Assembly: GCA_013201155.1 (NCBI GenBank)
Contig: CP053716.1
Span: forward strand, 434,001 to 498,000
Length of the DNA: 64,000 bases
DNA from: Berryella wangjianweii
GTDB lineage: Bacteria > Actinomycetota > Coriobacteriia > Coriobacteriales > Eggerthellaceae
Direction of reading: 5' to 3'
Shown: piece by piece, positions 7,601 through 15,942 of the stretch
How the letters are laid out: each line of letters begins with the position of its first letter
Position numbering within the stretch: position 1 is the stretch's first letter
The notes under the pieces: model-generated
Database searches by the model: none
What the model was told of the DNA's origin: nothing
Seen by the model: only the letters and a program-made list of their open reading frames with translations
Translations under genes and position numbers: made by a program

Positions 7601-9187
7601 ATGGCAGAGGCCATCGCCGCCGCCGAAACGGTTGCGGATCCGCCCAAGGACGGCAAGAAGAAGAAAGGCTTTACCTTCCCCTCGGCGTTCACCATCCTTT
7701 TCGCGGTGACCATCGTCGCCGTGCTGGCCACGTGGATCGTGCCCGCCGGCCAGTACTCTAAGCTCATGTACATGCAGGAGGAGAACGTCCTGCAGATCAC
7801 CTCTCCCACCGGCGAGGTAAGCACGGTGGAAGCCACCCAGGAAACGCTCGACAAGATGGGCGTGAAGATCAACATCGAGCAGTTCACGGGCGGCGCCATC
7901 AAGAAGCCCATCTCCATTCCCGGCACCTACGAGAAGCTGGAGGCCAAGCCCGTCAGTCCCACCCAGATCCCCTATGCCATGGTGGTCGGCGTCATCGAGT
8001 CGATCGACGTCATGGTGTTCATCCTGTGCCTGGGCGGCCTGATCGGAGTGGTGACCGCCACCGGTGCGTTCGAATCGGGACTGGCCGCGCTTACCAAGAA
8101 GACGGTGGGTCGCGAGTTCCTTCTGGTGTTCGGCGTGTCCGCCTTCATGATCTTCGGCGGCACGATGTGCGGTTTGGAGGAGGAGGCCGTCGCCTTCTAT
8201 CCGATTCTGGCGCCGGTGTTCATAGCCTTGGGCTATGACTCCATCGTCACCGTGGGCGCGATCTTCATGGCGGGCTCTGTGGGCACCACGTTCTCGACCG
8301 TGAACCCGTTCTCGTCGGTGATCGCATCCAACGCCGCCGGCATCTCGTTTGCCGAGGGCATCGAGGTCCGTCTGATCGGCCTTCTGATCGCCTCCGCCGT
8401 GTACCTGGTGTACCTGTGGTGGTACAGCAAGAAGGTCAAGGCCAACCCCGAGTTCAGCTACACCTACGAGGATCGCGAGAAGTTCCATGCGCTGTGGAAG
8501 ACCGAAGGCGACGCCACCGTGTCGCATGAGTTCACGGTGCGCAAGAAGCTCATCCTGATCATCTTCATCGCCGCCTTCATCATCATGATCGTGGGCGTCA
8601 TGAAGCTTGGCTGGTGGTTCCCGCAGATGGCCGCAGAGTTCATCACCCTGTCGATTCTGGCCATGTTCATCGGCGGCACCGGCAAGGACGGTTTGGGCGA
8701 GGCCCGCATGGTGGACGCCTTCAGCCGCGGCGCTGCCGGCATGGTGGCCGTGGCCCTGATCATCGGCCTGGCTCGCGGCATCAACTACGTGCTCACCCAG
8801 GGCCTGATCAGCGACACCATGCTGTACACGCTGTCCAACGCCGTCATCGGCGTCAGCGGCCCGATGTTCGTGATCGCCCTGCTGCTGATCTTCTTCGTGC
8901 TGGGCTTCATCGTTCCCTCCTCCAGCGGCCTGGCCGTGCTGTCGATGCCGATCTTCGCGCCCCTGGCCGACACCGTGGGCATCCCCCGCTGGATCGTCGT
9001 GGGCGCCTATCAGTTCGGTCAGTACGCGATGCTCTACATTGCGCCCACCGGCCTGGTGATGGCCACACTGCAGATGCTCGACATGAAGATGTCGCACTGG
9101 TTCAAGTTCGTGTGGCCCATGTGCGTGTTCACCCTCGTGTTCGGCGCGATCCTGCTGTCGATCTGCACTATCGTCTTCGGCATGTAG
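7601..9187 (+). CDS. YfcC/ArcD-family membrane transporter, probable arginine/ornithine antiporter
   Basis: The 528-residue protein belongs to the YfcC family of the C4-dicarboxylate/ion-transporter superfamily, several of whose members exchange arginine for ornithine. After a charged lysine-rich N-terminus it has about 12 membrane segments, with a soluble insert at about residues 55-110 and another near 270-305. Conserved-looking blocks include FGGTMCGLEEEAVAFYPI and the C-terminal FIVPSSSGLAVLSMPI. ATG 7601 follows GGAGGAAACC. Arginine or ornithine as substrate is inferred from proximity to arcBC. Related proteins also carry other amino acids or basic peptides. Confidence 0.8.
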   Translation: MAEAIAAAETVADPPKDGKKKKGFTFPSAFTILFAVTIVAVLATWIVPAGQYSKLMYMQEENVLQITSPTGEVSTVEATQETLDKMGVKINIEQFTGGAIKKPISIPGTYEKLEAKPVSPTQIPYAMVVGVIESIDVMVFILCLGGLIGVVTATGAFESGLAALTKKTVGREFLLVFGVSAFMIFGGTMCGLEEEAVAFYPILAPVFIALGYDSIVTVGAIFMAGSVGTTFSTVNPFSSVIASNAAGISFAEGIEVRLIGLLIASAVYLVYLWWYSKKVKANPEFSYTYEDREKFHALWKTEGDATVSHEFTVRKKLILIIFIAAFIIMIVGVMKLGWWFPQMAAEFITLSILAMFIGGTGKDGLGEARMVDAFSRGAAGMVAVALIIGLARGINYVLTQGLISDTMLYTLSNAVIGVSGPMFVIALLLIFFVLGFIVPSSSGLAVLSMPIFAPLADTVGIPRWIVVGAYQFGQYAMLYIAPTGLVMATLQMLDMKMSHWFKFVWPMCVFTLVFGAILLSICTIVFGM

Positions 9188-9208
9188 CCCCCTCAGGCTC
9201 CCGATTCA

Positions 9209-9247
9209 GGAAGGCGGCCCGCACTGCGGGTCGCCTTCCCCGCTTTT
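9209..9247 (+). terminator. Terminator after the antiporter gene
   Basis: GGAAGGCG-g-CCCGC and GCGGG-t-CGCCTTCC form a 13-bp stem with one mismatch and a three-base loop. It starts 22 bases after the antiporter stop and is followed by CCGCTTTT. It is a good intrinsic terminator on the plus strand. Confidence 0.75.
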
Positions 9248-9451
9248 CGGCCGCATCGGGAGGGCCGTATGTCGAAAAGAGGGCAAGGGCCGCATGCAAA
9301 GGGACGAGGCCGCGCGAGATCGCGGTGCGGCGGCGAACCCGGACGGACGCGGCGCAGGCCGCGGAGTGTCGTGTGACGGCGACGCCTTCAGCGACAGCGA
9401 CGGCAGCGGCATCGATGCCGATGCCGACGTTGGCATTGGCATTGACGTCGG

Positions 9452-10771
9452 CTACGAGAGAGTGCCCGCCCGCCGCGCGCGGGCCACGGCAATCACCTGA
9501 TCCGCAAAGGGGCCCAGCAGACGCATCGCCACCCCTTCCCACGTCAGCATGGAAAGATCGAGGCGCGGGAAGGGCTCGCGGGCATCCCGCAGGCTCAGAC
9601 GCAGGGCCTCGCGCAGGCCGTCCTCGAATAGCGGAAGGGCGTCCTCGCACGGCTCGTCCACCTCGGCCATGGCGGGCGCGGGAACGAAGCGCGCGGGCGC
9701 CTCGACGCCCAGGGCGGCGTTGAGCCAGGGCCTGACGCCCGGAAGGTCGGTGCACACCACGTGGCATCCGCACGCCAGCGCCTCAAGCATCACCAGCGGC
9801 AGGCCCTCGTAGAACGAGGGCAGCACGAACACCGCGCTTCCGCGATAGGCCTGCGCGACCTTGGCGGGCGGCAGCGGGCCGGTGAAGGTTACCGGGAAAG
9901 GGCAGCTTTCGGCCAGGGCGCGCGCCTCGATGCGCTCGGCAACGGATCCCGAGCCGCCCACTAACACCAGCTCGCTTATGCCCACCTTCGTCTTCTGAAG
10001 GCTGCGCAGCAGGCTCATCACGCCCTTCTTGCGCGCGATCTTGCCCACGTACACCACGCGACCCTGCTTGCGCGGCACGCGGCGGTCCTGGCGGAACACC
10101 CGACTGTCGAAGCCCGTGCCCACCACCTCGATGCGCGCGACGGGAAGGTCGAAGCGCTGCGCGATGGCAAGGCGCTGCTCGCCATGGAGCGCGCAGATGC
10201 GGTCAAGCGCGCGGACGCCCTCGGCCACCCGATCGCGCTCCAGGTCGTGCATCGACAGCTGCCGCAGGCAGGTGTTGTGGCACACGCCCACCACGGGCCT
10301 GTTCAGCCCCATGCGCGTCGCCAATGCGGTAACCAGATACAGATGATGGCAGATCACCAGGTCGGGATCGAATTCATCCACCGCCGTGCGCAGCGTGCGC
10401 TCGAAGGCCCCATAGAAGGCCTCGAGCATCGCGGGCGTAAGGTCGCGGTAGCGCGTGGAAGGGTACGGCATGGTGTCGCTCATGCCCACCACGTCGAAGA
10501 GCAGCTCGTCGGAGTTGAACCGCACCGGGTACAGCTTGTGGCCCAGGCGGTTGCGGTCGCGCGAGTCCACGCCAGCGACCACGGCAACCTCGCAGCCCAA
10601 AGCGGCCAGAGCGTCCACCGTGCGTGCCAGGTACACCCCGCTGCCCGTGCTGTCAGGCTTCTGGGCCGACACGCACAGCACGCGCACAGGGCGAAGCGAA
10701 TCCGCGACGACATGCCCCTCGGCGATCGGCGTGGCGCCGCGAACGGCCCGATCGCTCGCTCCGACGGTCAC
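9452..10771 (-). CDS. Glycosyltransferase family 4 protein
   Basis: A GT-B fold, retaining glycosyltransferase that would move a sugar from a nucleotide sugar to an unknown acceptor. The N-terminal half has a Gly-rich start (SAQKPDSTGSGVYLARTVDALA, residues 35-56). The C-terminal half has GRVVYVGKIARKKGV and the nucleotide-sugar motif FYEGLPLVMLEALACG near residue 325. The length, 439, is typical. The start is GTG 10771 with GGAGG just upstream, nine bases after glpX, so the two are co-transcribed. An inverted repeat GCCGACGT/ACGTCGGC at 9423-9452 begins at the stop codon. The substrate cannot be told. Confidence 0.85.
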   Translation of the reverse strand: MTVGASDRAVRGATPIAEGHVVADSLRPVRVLCVSAQKPDSTGSGVYLARTVDALAALGCEVAVVAGVDSRDRNRLGHKLYPVRFNSDELLFDVVGMSDTMPYPSTRYRDLTPAMLEAFYGAFERTLRTAVDEFDPDLVICHHLYLVTALATRMGLNRPVVGVCHNTCLRQLSMHDLERDRVAEGVRALDRICALHGEQRLAIAQRFDLPVARIEVVGTGFDSRVFRQDRRVPRKQGRVVYVGKIARKKGVMSLLRSLQKTKVGISELVLVGGSGSVAERIEARALAESCPFPVTFTGPLPPAKVAQAYRGSAVFVLPSFYEGLPLVMLEALACGCHVVCTDLPGVRPWLNAALGVEAPARFVPAPAMAEVDEPCEDALPLFEDGLREALRLSLRDAREPFPRLDLSMLTWEGVAMRLLGPFADQVIAVARARRAGTLS

Positions 10772-10780
10772 GGGAGCCTC

Positions 10781-11752
10781 CTAGCCGAAGCGCACGAGCC
10801 CGCGCTCGCCGCGATGACAGGTGCGCACGAAGCGCACGGTGCGGTCGGCTGCGTTCATCACCACGCACTCGGTGGTAACCGACCCGTCGGCATGCGACAC
10901 CCCGCGCAGCATCTCGCCGTCGGTGACGCCGCAGGCGATGAAGGCCGCGTCATCGGAGCGCACGAGGTCGTCCATGCTCAGCACCGCGTCCAGATCGACC
11001 TGCGCGGTGCGCTCGGCACGTGCGCGCTTCTCGGCTCCGTGAGGGTCGAGGTCGAAGCGCAGGCGACCCATGAAGGTGCCGCCGATCGCCTTCAGGCCCG
11101 CCGCCGCCAGGACGCCCTCGGGCGCCCCTCCCGAGCCCAGGTACAGGTCGATGCCGGTGCCGGGAACCGCCGTGGCGATCGCGCCGAACACGTCGCCGTC
11201 GTCGATCAGGCGAATGCGCGCGCCCGTGGCGCGCACCTCGGCGATCAGCTGAGCGTGGCGCTCGCGGTCGAGAACGCACACGCACACGTCCTCGACCCGC
11301 TTGCCCAGGGCGGCGGCGACCGCGCTCACGTTGTCGGCCACCGGCGCGTCGATGTGGACCGCGCCTGCGGCCGCCGGGCCCACGGCGATCTTCTGCATGT
11401 AGGTGTCGGGAGCGAACAGCAGGGCCCCGCGCGGCGCGATGGCGATCGTGCACAGGGCGTTCGGGCGGTTGTACGCGCAGAGGTTCGTGCCCTCCAGGGG
11501 ATCCACCGCGATGTCGATCTGCTCGCCGCCCTGGCCCAGCTCCTCGCCGATGAACAGCATGGGCGCCTCATCGCGCTCGCCCTCGCCGATCACGATGCGG
11601 CCCGAGAAGGCCATGCGGTTGAACGCGTCGCGCATGGCCGTGGTGGCCGCCTGGTCGGCCGCAACCTTGTCGCCCCTGCCGTTCCATGCCGCACTGGCCT
11701 GCGCGGCCAACTCGGCCACCTCAAGGACCTCCATGATGCGCGCTGCTTCCAT
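10781..11752 (-). CDS. glpX: Fructose-1,6-bisphosphatase class II
   Basis: GlpX hydrolyses fructose 1,6-bisphosphate to fructose 6-phosphate in gluconeogenesis. The 323-residue protein has the metal-binding IGEGERDEAPML motif near residue 55, the DPLEGTN motif near 84, and the GSGGAPEGVLAAAGLKAIGG block near 205, all diagnostic of the class. ATG 11752 fits the family N-terminus; there is also an ATG seven codons in. It is followed at once by the glycosyltransferase gene. A 14-bp perfect hairpin separates it from rsmB upstream. Confidence 0.95.
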   Translation of the reverse strand: MEAARIMEVLEVAELAAQASAAWNGRGDKVAADQAATTAMRDAFNRMAFSGRIVIGEGERDEAPMLFIGEELGQGGEQIDIAVDPLEGTNLCAYNRPNALCTIAIAPRGALLFAPDTYMQKIAVGPAAAGAVHIDAPVADNVSAVAAALGKRVEDVCVCVLDRERHAQLIAEVRATGARIRLIDDGDVFGAIATAVPGTGIDLYLGSGGAPEGVLAAAGLKAIGGTFMGRLRFDLDPHGAEKRARAERTAQVDLDAVLSMDDLVRSDDAAFIACGVTDGEMLRGVSHADGSVTTECVVMNAADRTVRFVRTCHRGERGLVRFG

Positions 11753-11828
11753 GCAACCACCTTTCCCCTGATGGGTAAACGTCAGACGCTCTCTATTCTA
11801 GCGAAAGCGCGCGGCGCGGGCCCGCCAT

Positions 11829-11867
11829 GGGCCCGGCCGATGGGGCCAGCGGGCATCGGCCGGGCCC
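11829..11867 (-). terminator. Long GC hairpin between rsmB and glpX, no U-tract
   Basis: GGGCCCGGCCGATG and CATCGGCCGGGCCC are perfectly complementary over 14 bp with an 11-base loop, 15 bases after the rsmB stop. No run of T follows on either strand. It may still terminate transcription or set a boundary between two mRNAs. Confidence 0.5.
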
Positions 11868-11881
11868 CAGCGCACGAGCGA

Positions 11882-14230
11882 CTAGCGCACGCGCACGAAG
11901 CAGGCCGCGAAGTGGGCGTCAGGCGAGCCCTTCTGCAGCTTGGTGGCCACGCAGGGCCCGTCCAGCAGCGGCGCCAGCGCGAATCCCTCGCCGGCGGGGC
12001 TCTCAAGAAATCGCCTGACCATCCCGGTGTTCTCGGCGTACGTAACCGTGCAGGTGGACAGCACCAGGCGCCCGCCCACGGCCACGAAGGGGGCCGCCGC
12101 GCGCAGGATCGCGTAGGTGGTGTCGGCCATCGCGTCGATGGCCTCGCTGGTGATGCGCCAGCGAATCTCGGGGTGGCGGCGCAGCGTTCCCAAACCCGAG
12201 CAAGGCGCGTCCACGAACACGCAGTCGTAGGAACCGGGATCCAGCACCGCATCCAGGTTCGCGGCGTTGCCCGCGCGCGCCTCGCGCAGCGCGACCCCGT
12301 ACTGGGCCGCGCGCTCGCGCAGCAGGTCGATCTTGAAGTCGTGCAGGTCCACCGCCGTCAGGTCGAGCTGACTGCCGAATCGACGCTGCGCGATGCCCTG
12401 CATCAGGATGGTCTTGGTGCCGCGACCCGACCCGATCTCGAGCATCGATCCCGGCTTCTCATCGCCCACCGCGCAGGCCGCCACCGCCTGGGCCGCAGCG
12501 TCCGACACCAGCACCTTGCCCTCGGCGAACAGGCGCCTGACCTCCTCATGCGCCAGCGCTCGTGGGTTGGCCACATGATAGCACCCGGGCACCGTGAACC
12601 CTGCGGCCTCGGCGGGGCGCAGCGTGGCGCCGGCGCGCGCGAAGGCGTCGATCGCCTCCTGGTCGGTGGCGCGCAGGGCGTTCACGGCTATGAACAGCGG
12701 CGCGGGCTCGTTCGAAACGTGCATGAGGGTCGAGGCGTCCTGGGGGCCCAGATCCTCCACCAGGCGCCGCGCCATCCACGTGGGGAAGGCGTACACGCGC
12801 GCCAGGGCCTGCAGGTCGCGCACGGGGTCGCCGAAGGGGAACTCGGCGCGCAGCCGATCGACGCGATGCAGAATCGCGTTGCCCAGGCCGGCGGCCGACG
12901 GCGAGATGGCGCGCACCAGCTCGACGCCCTGGTCGATGGCGGCATGCGCCTGCTTGGCCAGGAACAGCATCTCGTAGGTGGAGATGCGCAGGGCATCGCG
13001 CACGTCGTCGAAGGCGTCGGCAGGGCGGTCGAGCGCGCGGTCGATCACCTCGTCCAGCAGGCCGTAGGTGCTGACCACGCCCAAAGCCAGCAGCGTGGCG
13101 AAGGCGCGGTCCTCGGCGGACATGTCGGAGGAGTCGATCACCGTCTCGATGATCGGCTGGGCGTAGGCCTCGCGCACGCGCACCTGACGCGTCACCTCAA
13201 GGGCGGCAAGGCGAGCCGGGCTTGCCTCGTTGGGGTAGAAGCTCACGCGGCCGTCCTCGGTCTCGGGCACGCCGGTGCCGCGCGCGCGCTCGGCGCGACG
13301 CTGCTCCATGAGGGCGTCGCGCTCAAGGTCGCGACGCTCGCGCGTGCGCCTTCCGGGGGCCACCTGCTCGCGCAGGCCGCGCTTGGGATCGAGCTCGCCG
13401 CGGTACACCTGCACGTCGCGCTCCACAAGGTGCGCGATGCTGCGCTCGTTGAACATCTTCTTGCTGCGAGGGCGGCGCTCGGGGGAAGCGGCGCCGTGCG
13501 GGCCGCCGGAGCGGCGGTCGCCGGGTCTTCCCTGCTTCCGATCAGGCGCCCCGGGCCTGCCGGAGGCGGACTTGCGATCGTCGAACGACCTGTCCGACCT
13601 CGCGCCCTGCCCTCCTTGCGCGCCGCGCGGCCCCTTGCCGGACCCGCCATCGCGCTTGAAGCCGGAACGCGGGGCGTCCGCGCGCTCGAAGCGCCGGGGC
13701 TCGCGACCCTCCGAACGCCCGCCCTCAGGGCGCGAGCCGCGCGAGGGGCCGCGTGACGAGCCCTGCGGCCCACCCGCGCGCCGATCGCCGGCACCGCCCC
13801 GACGATCCGCCGCGCCTTTGCCCGCAAAGCCCCCGGAACGACCCTGCGCACCGCCGCCTCGACGGTCGCCGGCGCCTCCGCGACGCTCGCCGGAGGCGGC
13901 GCCGCGTCCGCCGGAGGCCCGCCGGTCGTCACGGTGCGCATCGCGCGAGCCCGCGCCGGGCTCGAAGCGATCGAAGCGGTTGGGGCGCCCCGCCGAGCCT
14001 CCGGAGCGTCCATCCTGGCTGCGCTGGCCGAAACGCGACGAGCCGCCGCGCGAACCCGAGCCCGCCGCTGCCCGGGAGCCGCGCGGAGCGCCCGGGCGAT
14101 TGTCGGCGCCTGGACGTCCCGACCTGGCCGGGCCCCTGCCGCGACCGCCCGCGCCCCCGCGCGCGCCGCCGGCGCTGCCGCGTCCGCGCTGATCGTCAGG
14201 CGTCTTGCCGTTCATCGAATGCTCTGCCAT
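11882..14230 (-). CDS. rsmB: 16S rRNA (cytosine-5) methyltransferase RsmB/NOL1-type with RGG-rich N-terminal extension
   Basis: RsmB-type enzymes methylate C967 of 16S rRNA using SAM. The C-terminal half fits: a NusB-like helical domain at about 335-470, and a SAM-dependent domain at about 560-782 with motif I LEIGSGRGTKT, motif IV DAPCSGLGTLRRHPEIRW (catalytic-type Cys near 677) and STCT near 726. The first 257 residues are Arg/Gly/Ser-rich low complexity with many RGG and GDRRGG repeats, giving 782 residues against about 430-450 normally. ATG 14230 has GGGGAGGG before it and overlaps fmt by 19 bases. Longer upstream reading enters fmt and is rejected. Confidence 0.9.
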   Translation of the reverse strand: MAEHSMNGKTPDDQRGRGSAGGARGGAGGRGRGPARSGRPGADNRPGAPRGSRAAAGSGSRGGSSRFGQRSQDGRSGGSAGRPNRFDRFEPGAGSRDAHRDDRRASGGRGAASGERRGGAGDRRGGGAQGRSGGFAGKGAADRRGGAGDRRAGGPQGSSRGPSRGSRPEGGRSEGREPRRFERADAPRSGFKRDGGSGKGPRGAQGGQGARSDRSFDDRKSASGRPGAPDRKQGRPGDRRSGGPHGAASPERRPRSKKMFNERSIAHLVERDVQVYRGELDPKRGLREQVAPGRRTRERRDLERDALMEQRRAERARGTGVPETEDGRVSFYPNEASPARLAALEVTRQVRVREAYAQPIIETVIDSSDMSAEDRAFATLLALGVVSTYGLLDEVIDRALDRPADAFDDVRDALRISTYEMLFLAKQAHAAIDQGVELVRAISPSAAGLGNAILHRVDRLRAEFPFGDPVRDLQALARVYAFPTWMARRLVEDLGPQDASTLMHVSNEPAPLFIAVNALRATDQEAIDAFARAGATLRPAEAAGFTVPGCYHVANPRALAHEEVRRLFAEGKVLVSDAAAQAVAACAVGDEKPGSMLEIGSGRGTKTILMQGIAQRRFGSQLDLTAVDLHDFKIDLLRERAAQYGVALREARAGNAANLDAVLDPGSYDCVFVDAPCSGLGTLRRHPEIRWRITSEAIDAMADTTYAILRAAAPFVAVGGRLVLSTCTVTYAENTGMVRRFLESPAGEGFALAPLLDGPCVATKLQKGSPDAHFAACFVRVR

Positions 14231-15162
14231 GAAAGGACCCTCCCCTTGACTTGCTGTATGCCCGCACAGAACGCCCGTGCGTCCATCGAGGACCTGCCCT
14301 GAGGCCTCAGTCCCCTCACCTCGACGGCGCCCTGCGCGCAGCGCAGAACGAGTCTCTTGGCTGCGAACCGGGCCTGCCCGGGCGCAAGGTCTTCCACCAG
14401 CGCGCACGCAGCCTCGTCCGCCACCACGGCGTCTTCCACCGTCACCTGCCTGCCCTCGATGACCAGACGCGCCGGATGCCCCGCCGACGAGGCCCGCACC
14501 TTGCGCGCGAACCGCTCGGCCCCATCGTCAGCCGCCACGTCAAGCTCGCCCTTGACCAGCTTGTCCGCGTAGGTGACCAGCGACTCGTCCTGAGCCTGCC
14601 AGGACAGGTCGCCCTTCGCCAGCGCGTCGAGGGCGCTCAGCAGAAGCCCCGCGCCCTCCGCGGCCAGCAGACCGGCAAGCTGCTCCGCCGTCCGACCGAG
14701 GGCCGGCACCCGGCTCTCCAGGCAGAAGGGGCCCGTGTCCAGGCCCGTCTCCATGCGCATGATGCACACGCCCAGCTCGTCGTCGCCCGCCAGAATCGCC
14801 CGCTCGATCGGGGCGGCGCCGCGCCAGCGCGGCAGCAGCGACGCGTGCACGTTCAGGCAGCCCTGCGCGGGAAGCTCCAGAACGTCGGCGGGAAGGATCA
14901 TGCCGTAGGCGGCCACGCAGATCGCCTCGGGGGCCAGGTCGCGCAGGGCGCTCAGCGCCTCGCCGTCGCGCAGGGTGCGGGGCTGCAGCACGGGGATGCC
15001 ATGCTCAAGCGCTGCCTCCTTTACGGCCGAGGGCGCAAGCGCGCTGCCCCGGCCGCGCACGGCATCGGGGCGCGTGAAGACCGCCGCCACCTCGTGGCGA
15101 CCGACCAGGGCCTGAAGGATGGCGGCCGCGAAGGGCGGCGTGCCCATGAAGACGATGCGCAT
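14212..15162 (-). CDS. fmt: Methionyl-tRNA formyltransferase
   Basis: Fmt adds a formyl group to initiator Met-tRNA using 10-formyltetrahydrofolate. The 316-residue protein starts MRIVFMGTPPFAA. It carries the catalytic block LNVHASLLPRWRGAAPIERAI near residue 105, including the Asn and His of the active site, and the METGLDTG motif. The C-terminal part is the tRNA-binding OB-like domain. It begins directly after the def stop codon (no gap) and overlaps rsmB, giving a tight def-fmt-rsmB operon, a common bacterial arrangement. Confidence 0.95.
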   Translation of the reverse strand: MRIVFMGTPPFAAAILQALVGRHEVAAVFTRPDAVRGRGSALAPSAVKEAALEHGIPVLQPRTLRDGEALSALRDLAPEAICVAAYGMILPADVLELPAQGCLNVHASLLPRWRGAAPIERAILAGDDELGVCIMRMETGLDTGPFCLESRVPALGRTAEQLAGLLAAEGAGLLLSALDALAKGDLSWQAQDESLVTYADKLVKGELDVAADDGAERFARKVRASSAGHPARLVIEGRQVTVEDAVVADEAACALVEDLAPGQARFAAKRLVLRCAQGAVEVRGLRPQGRSSMDARAFCAGIQQVKGRVLSWQSIR

Positions 15163-15702
15163 CTACACCGCCACTTCGATGGCGGTATGACCGGGAAGCG
15201 CGCCCTCCGCACGGGCACGCTCGTAGGCGCTGAGCAGCTGCACCCGCGCCGAGGGCACGCAGCTCTCGAACAGGGTGATGCCGTTGAGATGGTCGATCTC
15301 GTGCTGAAGGCAGCGACCCAGAAGCCCGTCGCTCTCGATCTCCCACTGCTCGCCGTCAAGGTCGTAGTAGCGCACGCGGGCCCACGGCGCCCGTTCGACA
15401 GGGGCCGACACGCCGGGCACCGACAGGCAGCCCTCCGACTCGACCACCGGGTCGCCCCAGGTATCCACCAGTTCAGGATTCACCAGCACGATCGGGTCGC
15501 GCTGCGACTCGTCCCAATCGCAATCCACCACGATGAGGCGCTTGGTGACGCCCACCTGCGGTGCGGCGATGCCGACGCCGTTGTTGCGGTACATGGTGCT
15601 GGCCATCTGCGCCGACAGACGCCGCAGGCTCTTGTCCCCCACAACGCAGGGCTCGCACACCGTGCGCAGCGTGGGGTCGGGTGACTGAACTACTTTCAGC
15701 AT
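15163..15702 (-). CDS. def: Peptide deformylase
   Basis: Removes the N-formyl group from nascent proteins. The 179-residue protein has the three deformylase motifs: GIAAPQVG (about 42), EGCLSVPG (about 93) and QHEIDHLNG (about 136), with the metal-binding Cys and two His. ATG 15702 has GAAGGACGG upstream; an in-frame ATG 12 codons earlier lacks one. A TATACT hexamer on the minus strand at 15764-15769 is a possible -10 box for def. The 240 bases between def and dnaG carry no gene; ACGCGC-CAAGAC-GCGCGT at 15731-15748 is a short hairpin in the def leader. Confidence 0.95.
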   Translation of the reverse strand: MLKVVQSPDPTLRTVCEPCVVGDKSLRRLSAQMASTMYRNNGVGIAAPQVGVTKRLIVVDCDWDESQRDPIVLVNPELVDTWGDPVVESEGCLSVPGVSAPVERAPWARVRYYDLDGEQWEIESDGLLGRCLQHEIDHLNGITLFESCVPSARVQLLSAYERARAEGALPGHTAIEVAV

Positions 15703-15942
15703 GGGAAACCGTCCTTCAGTTTTCAAGGGACGCGCCAAGACGCGCGTGTTTCTAATCGGTGCCAGTATAGTTCAGAAGCGAAAGCGGGTCGCGCGGTCGA
15801 AGGGCCGGGCGGGAATCGACACCAAACGCACGAACGGGCTGCGATGCAGCCGGCCGGATCGACGGTCTCCGCGAGCGGGCATCGCGGCTCCGCGCTTCGG
15901 GCACGCCGCAAGCGACATGCGAAGGCACCTGCGCGGCGCTCC

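Noticed and set aside
9300-9451. Simple repeats (GCCGATGCC, GGCATTGGCATTG) after the antiporter gene
   Set aside because: Short degenerate sequence between two genes. Only the inverted repeat next to the glycosyltransferase stop might matter, and it lacks a T-tract.
10184-13756. A 1190-codon open frame on the plus strand
   Set aside because: It is antisense to glycosyltransferase, glpX and rsmB, all with clear motifs. Long open antisense frames are a by-product of high GC content. The translation has no domain features.
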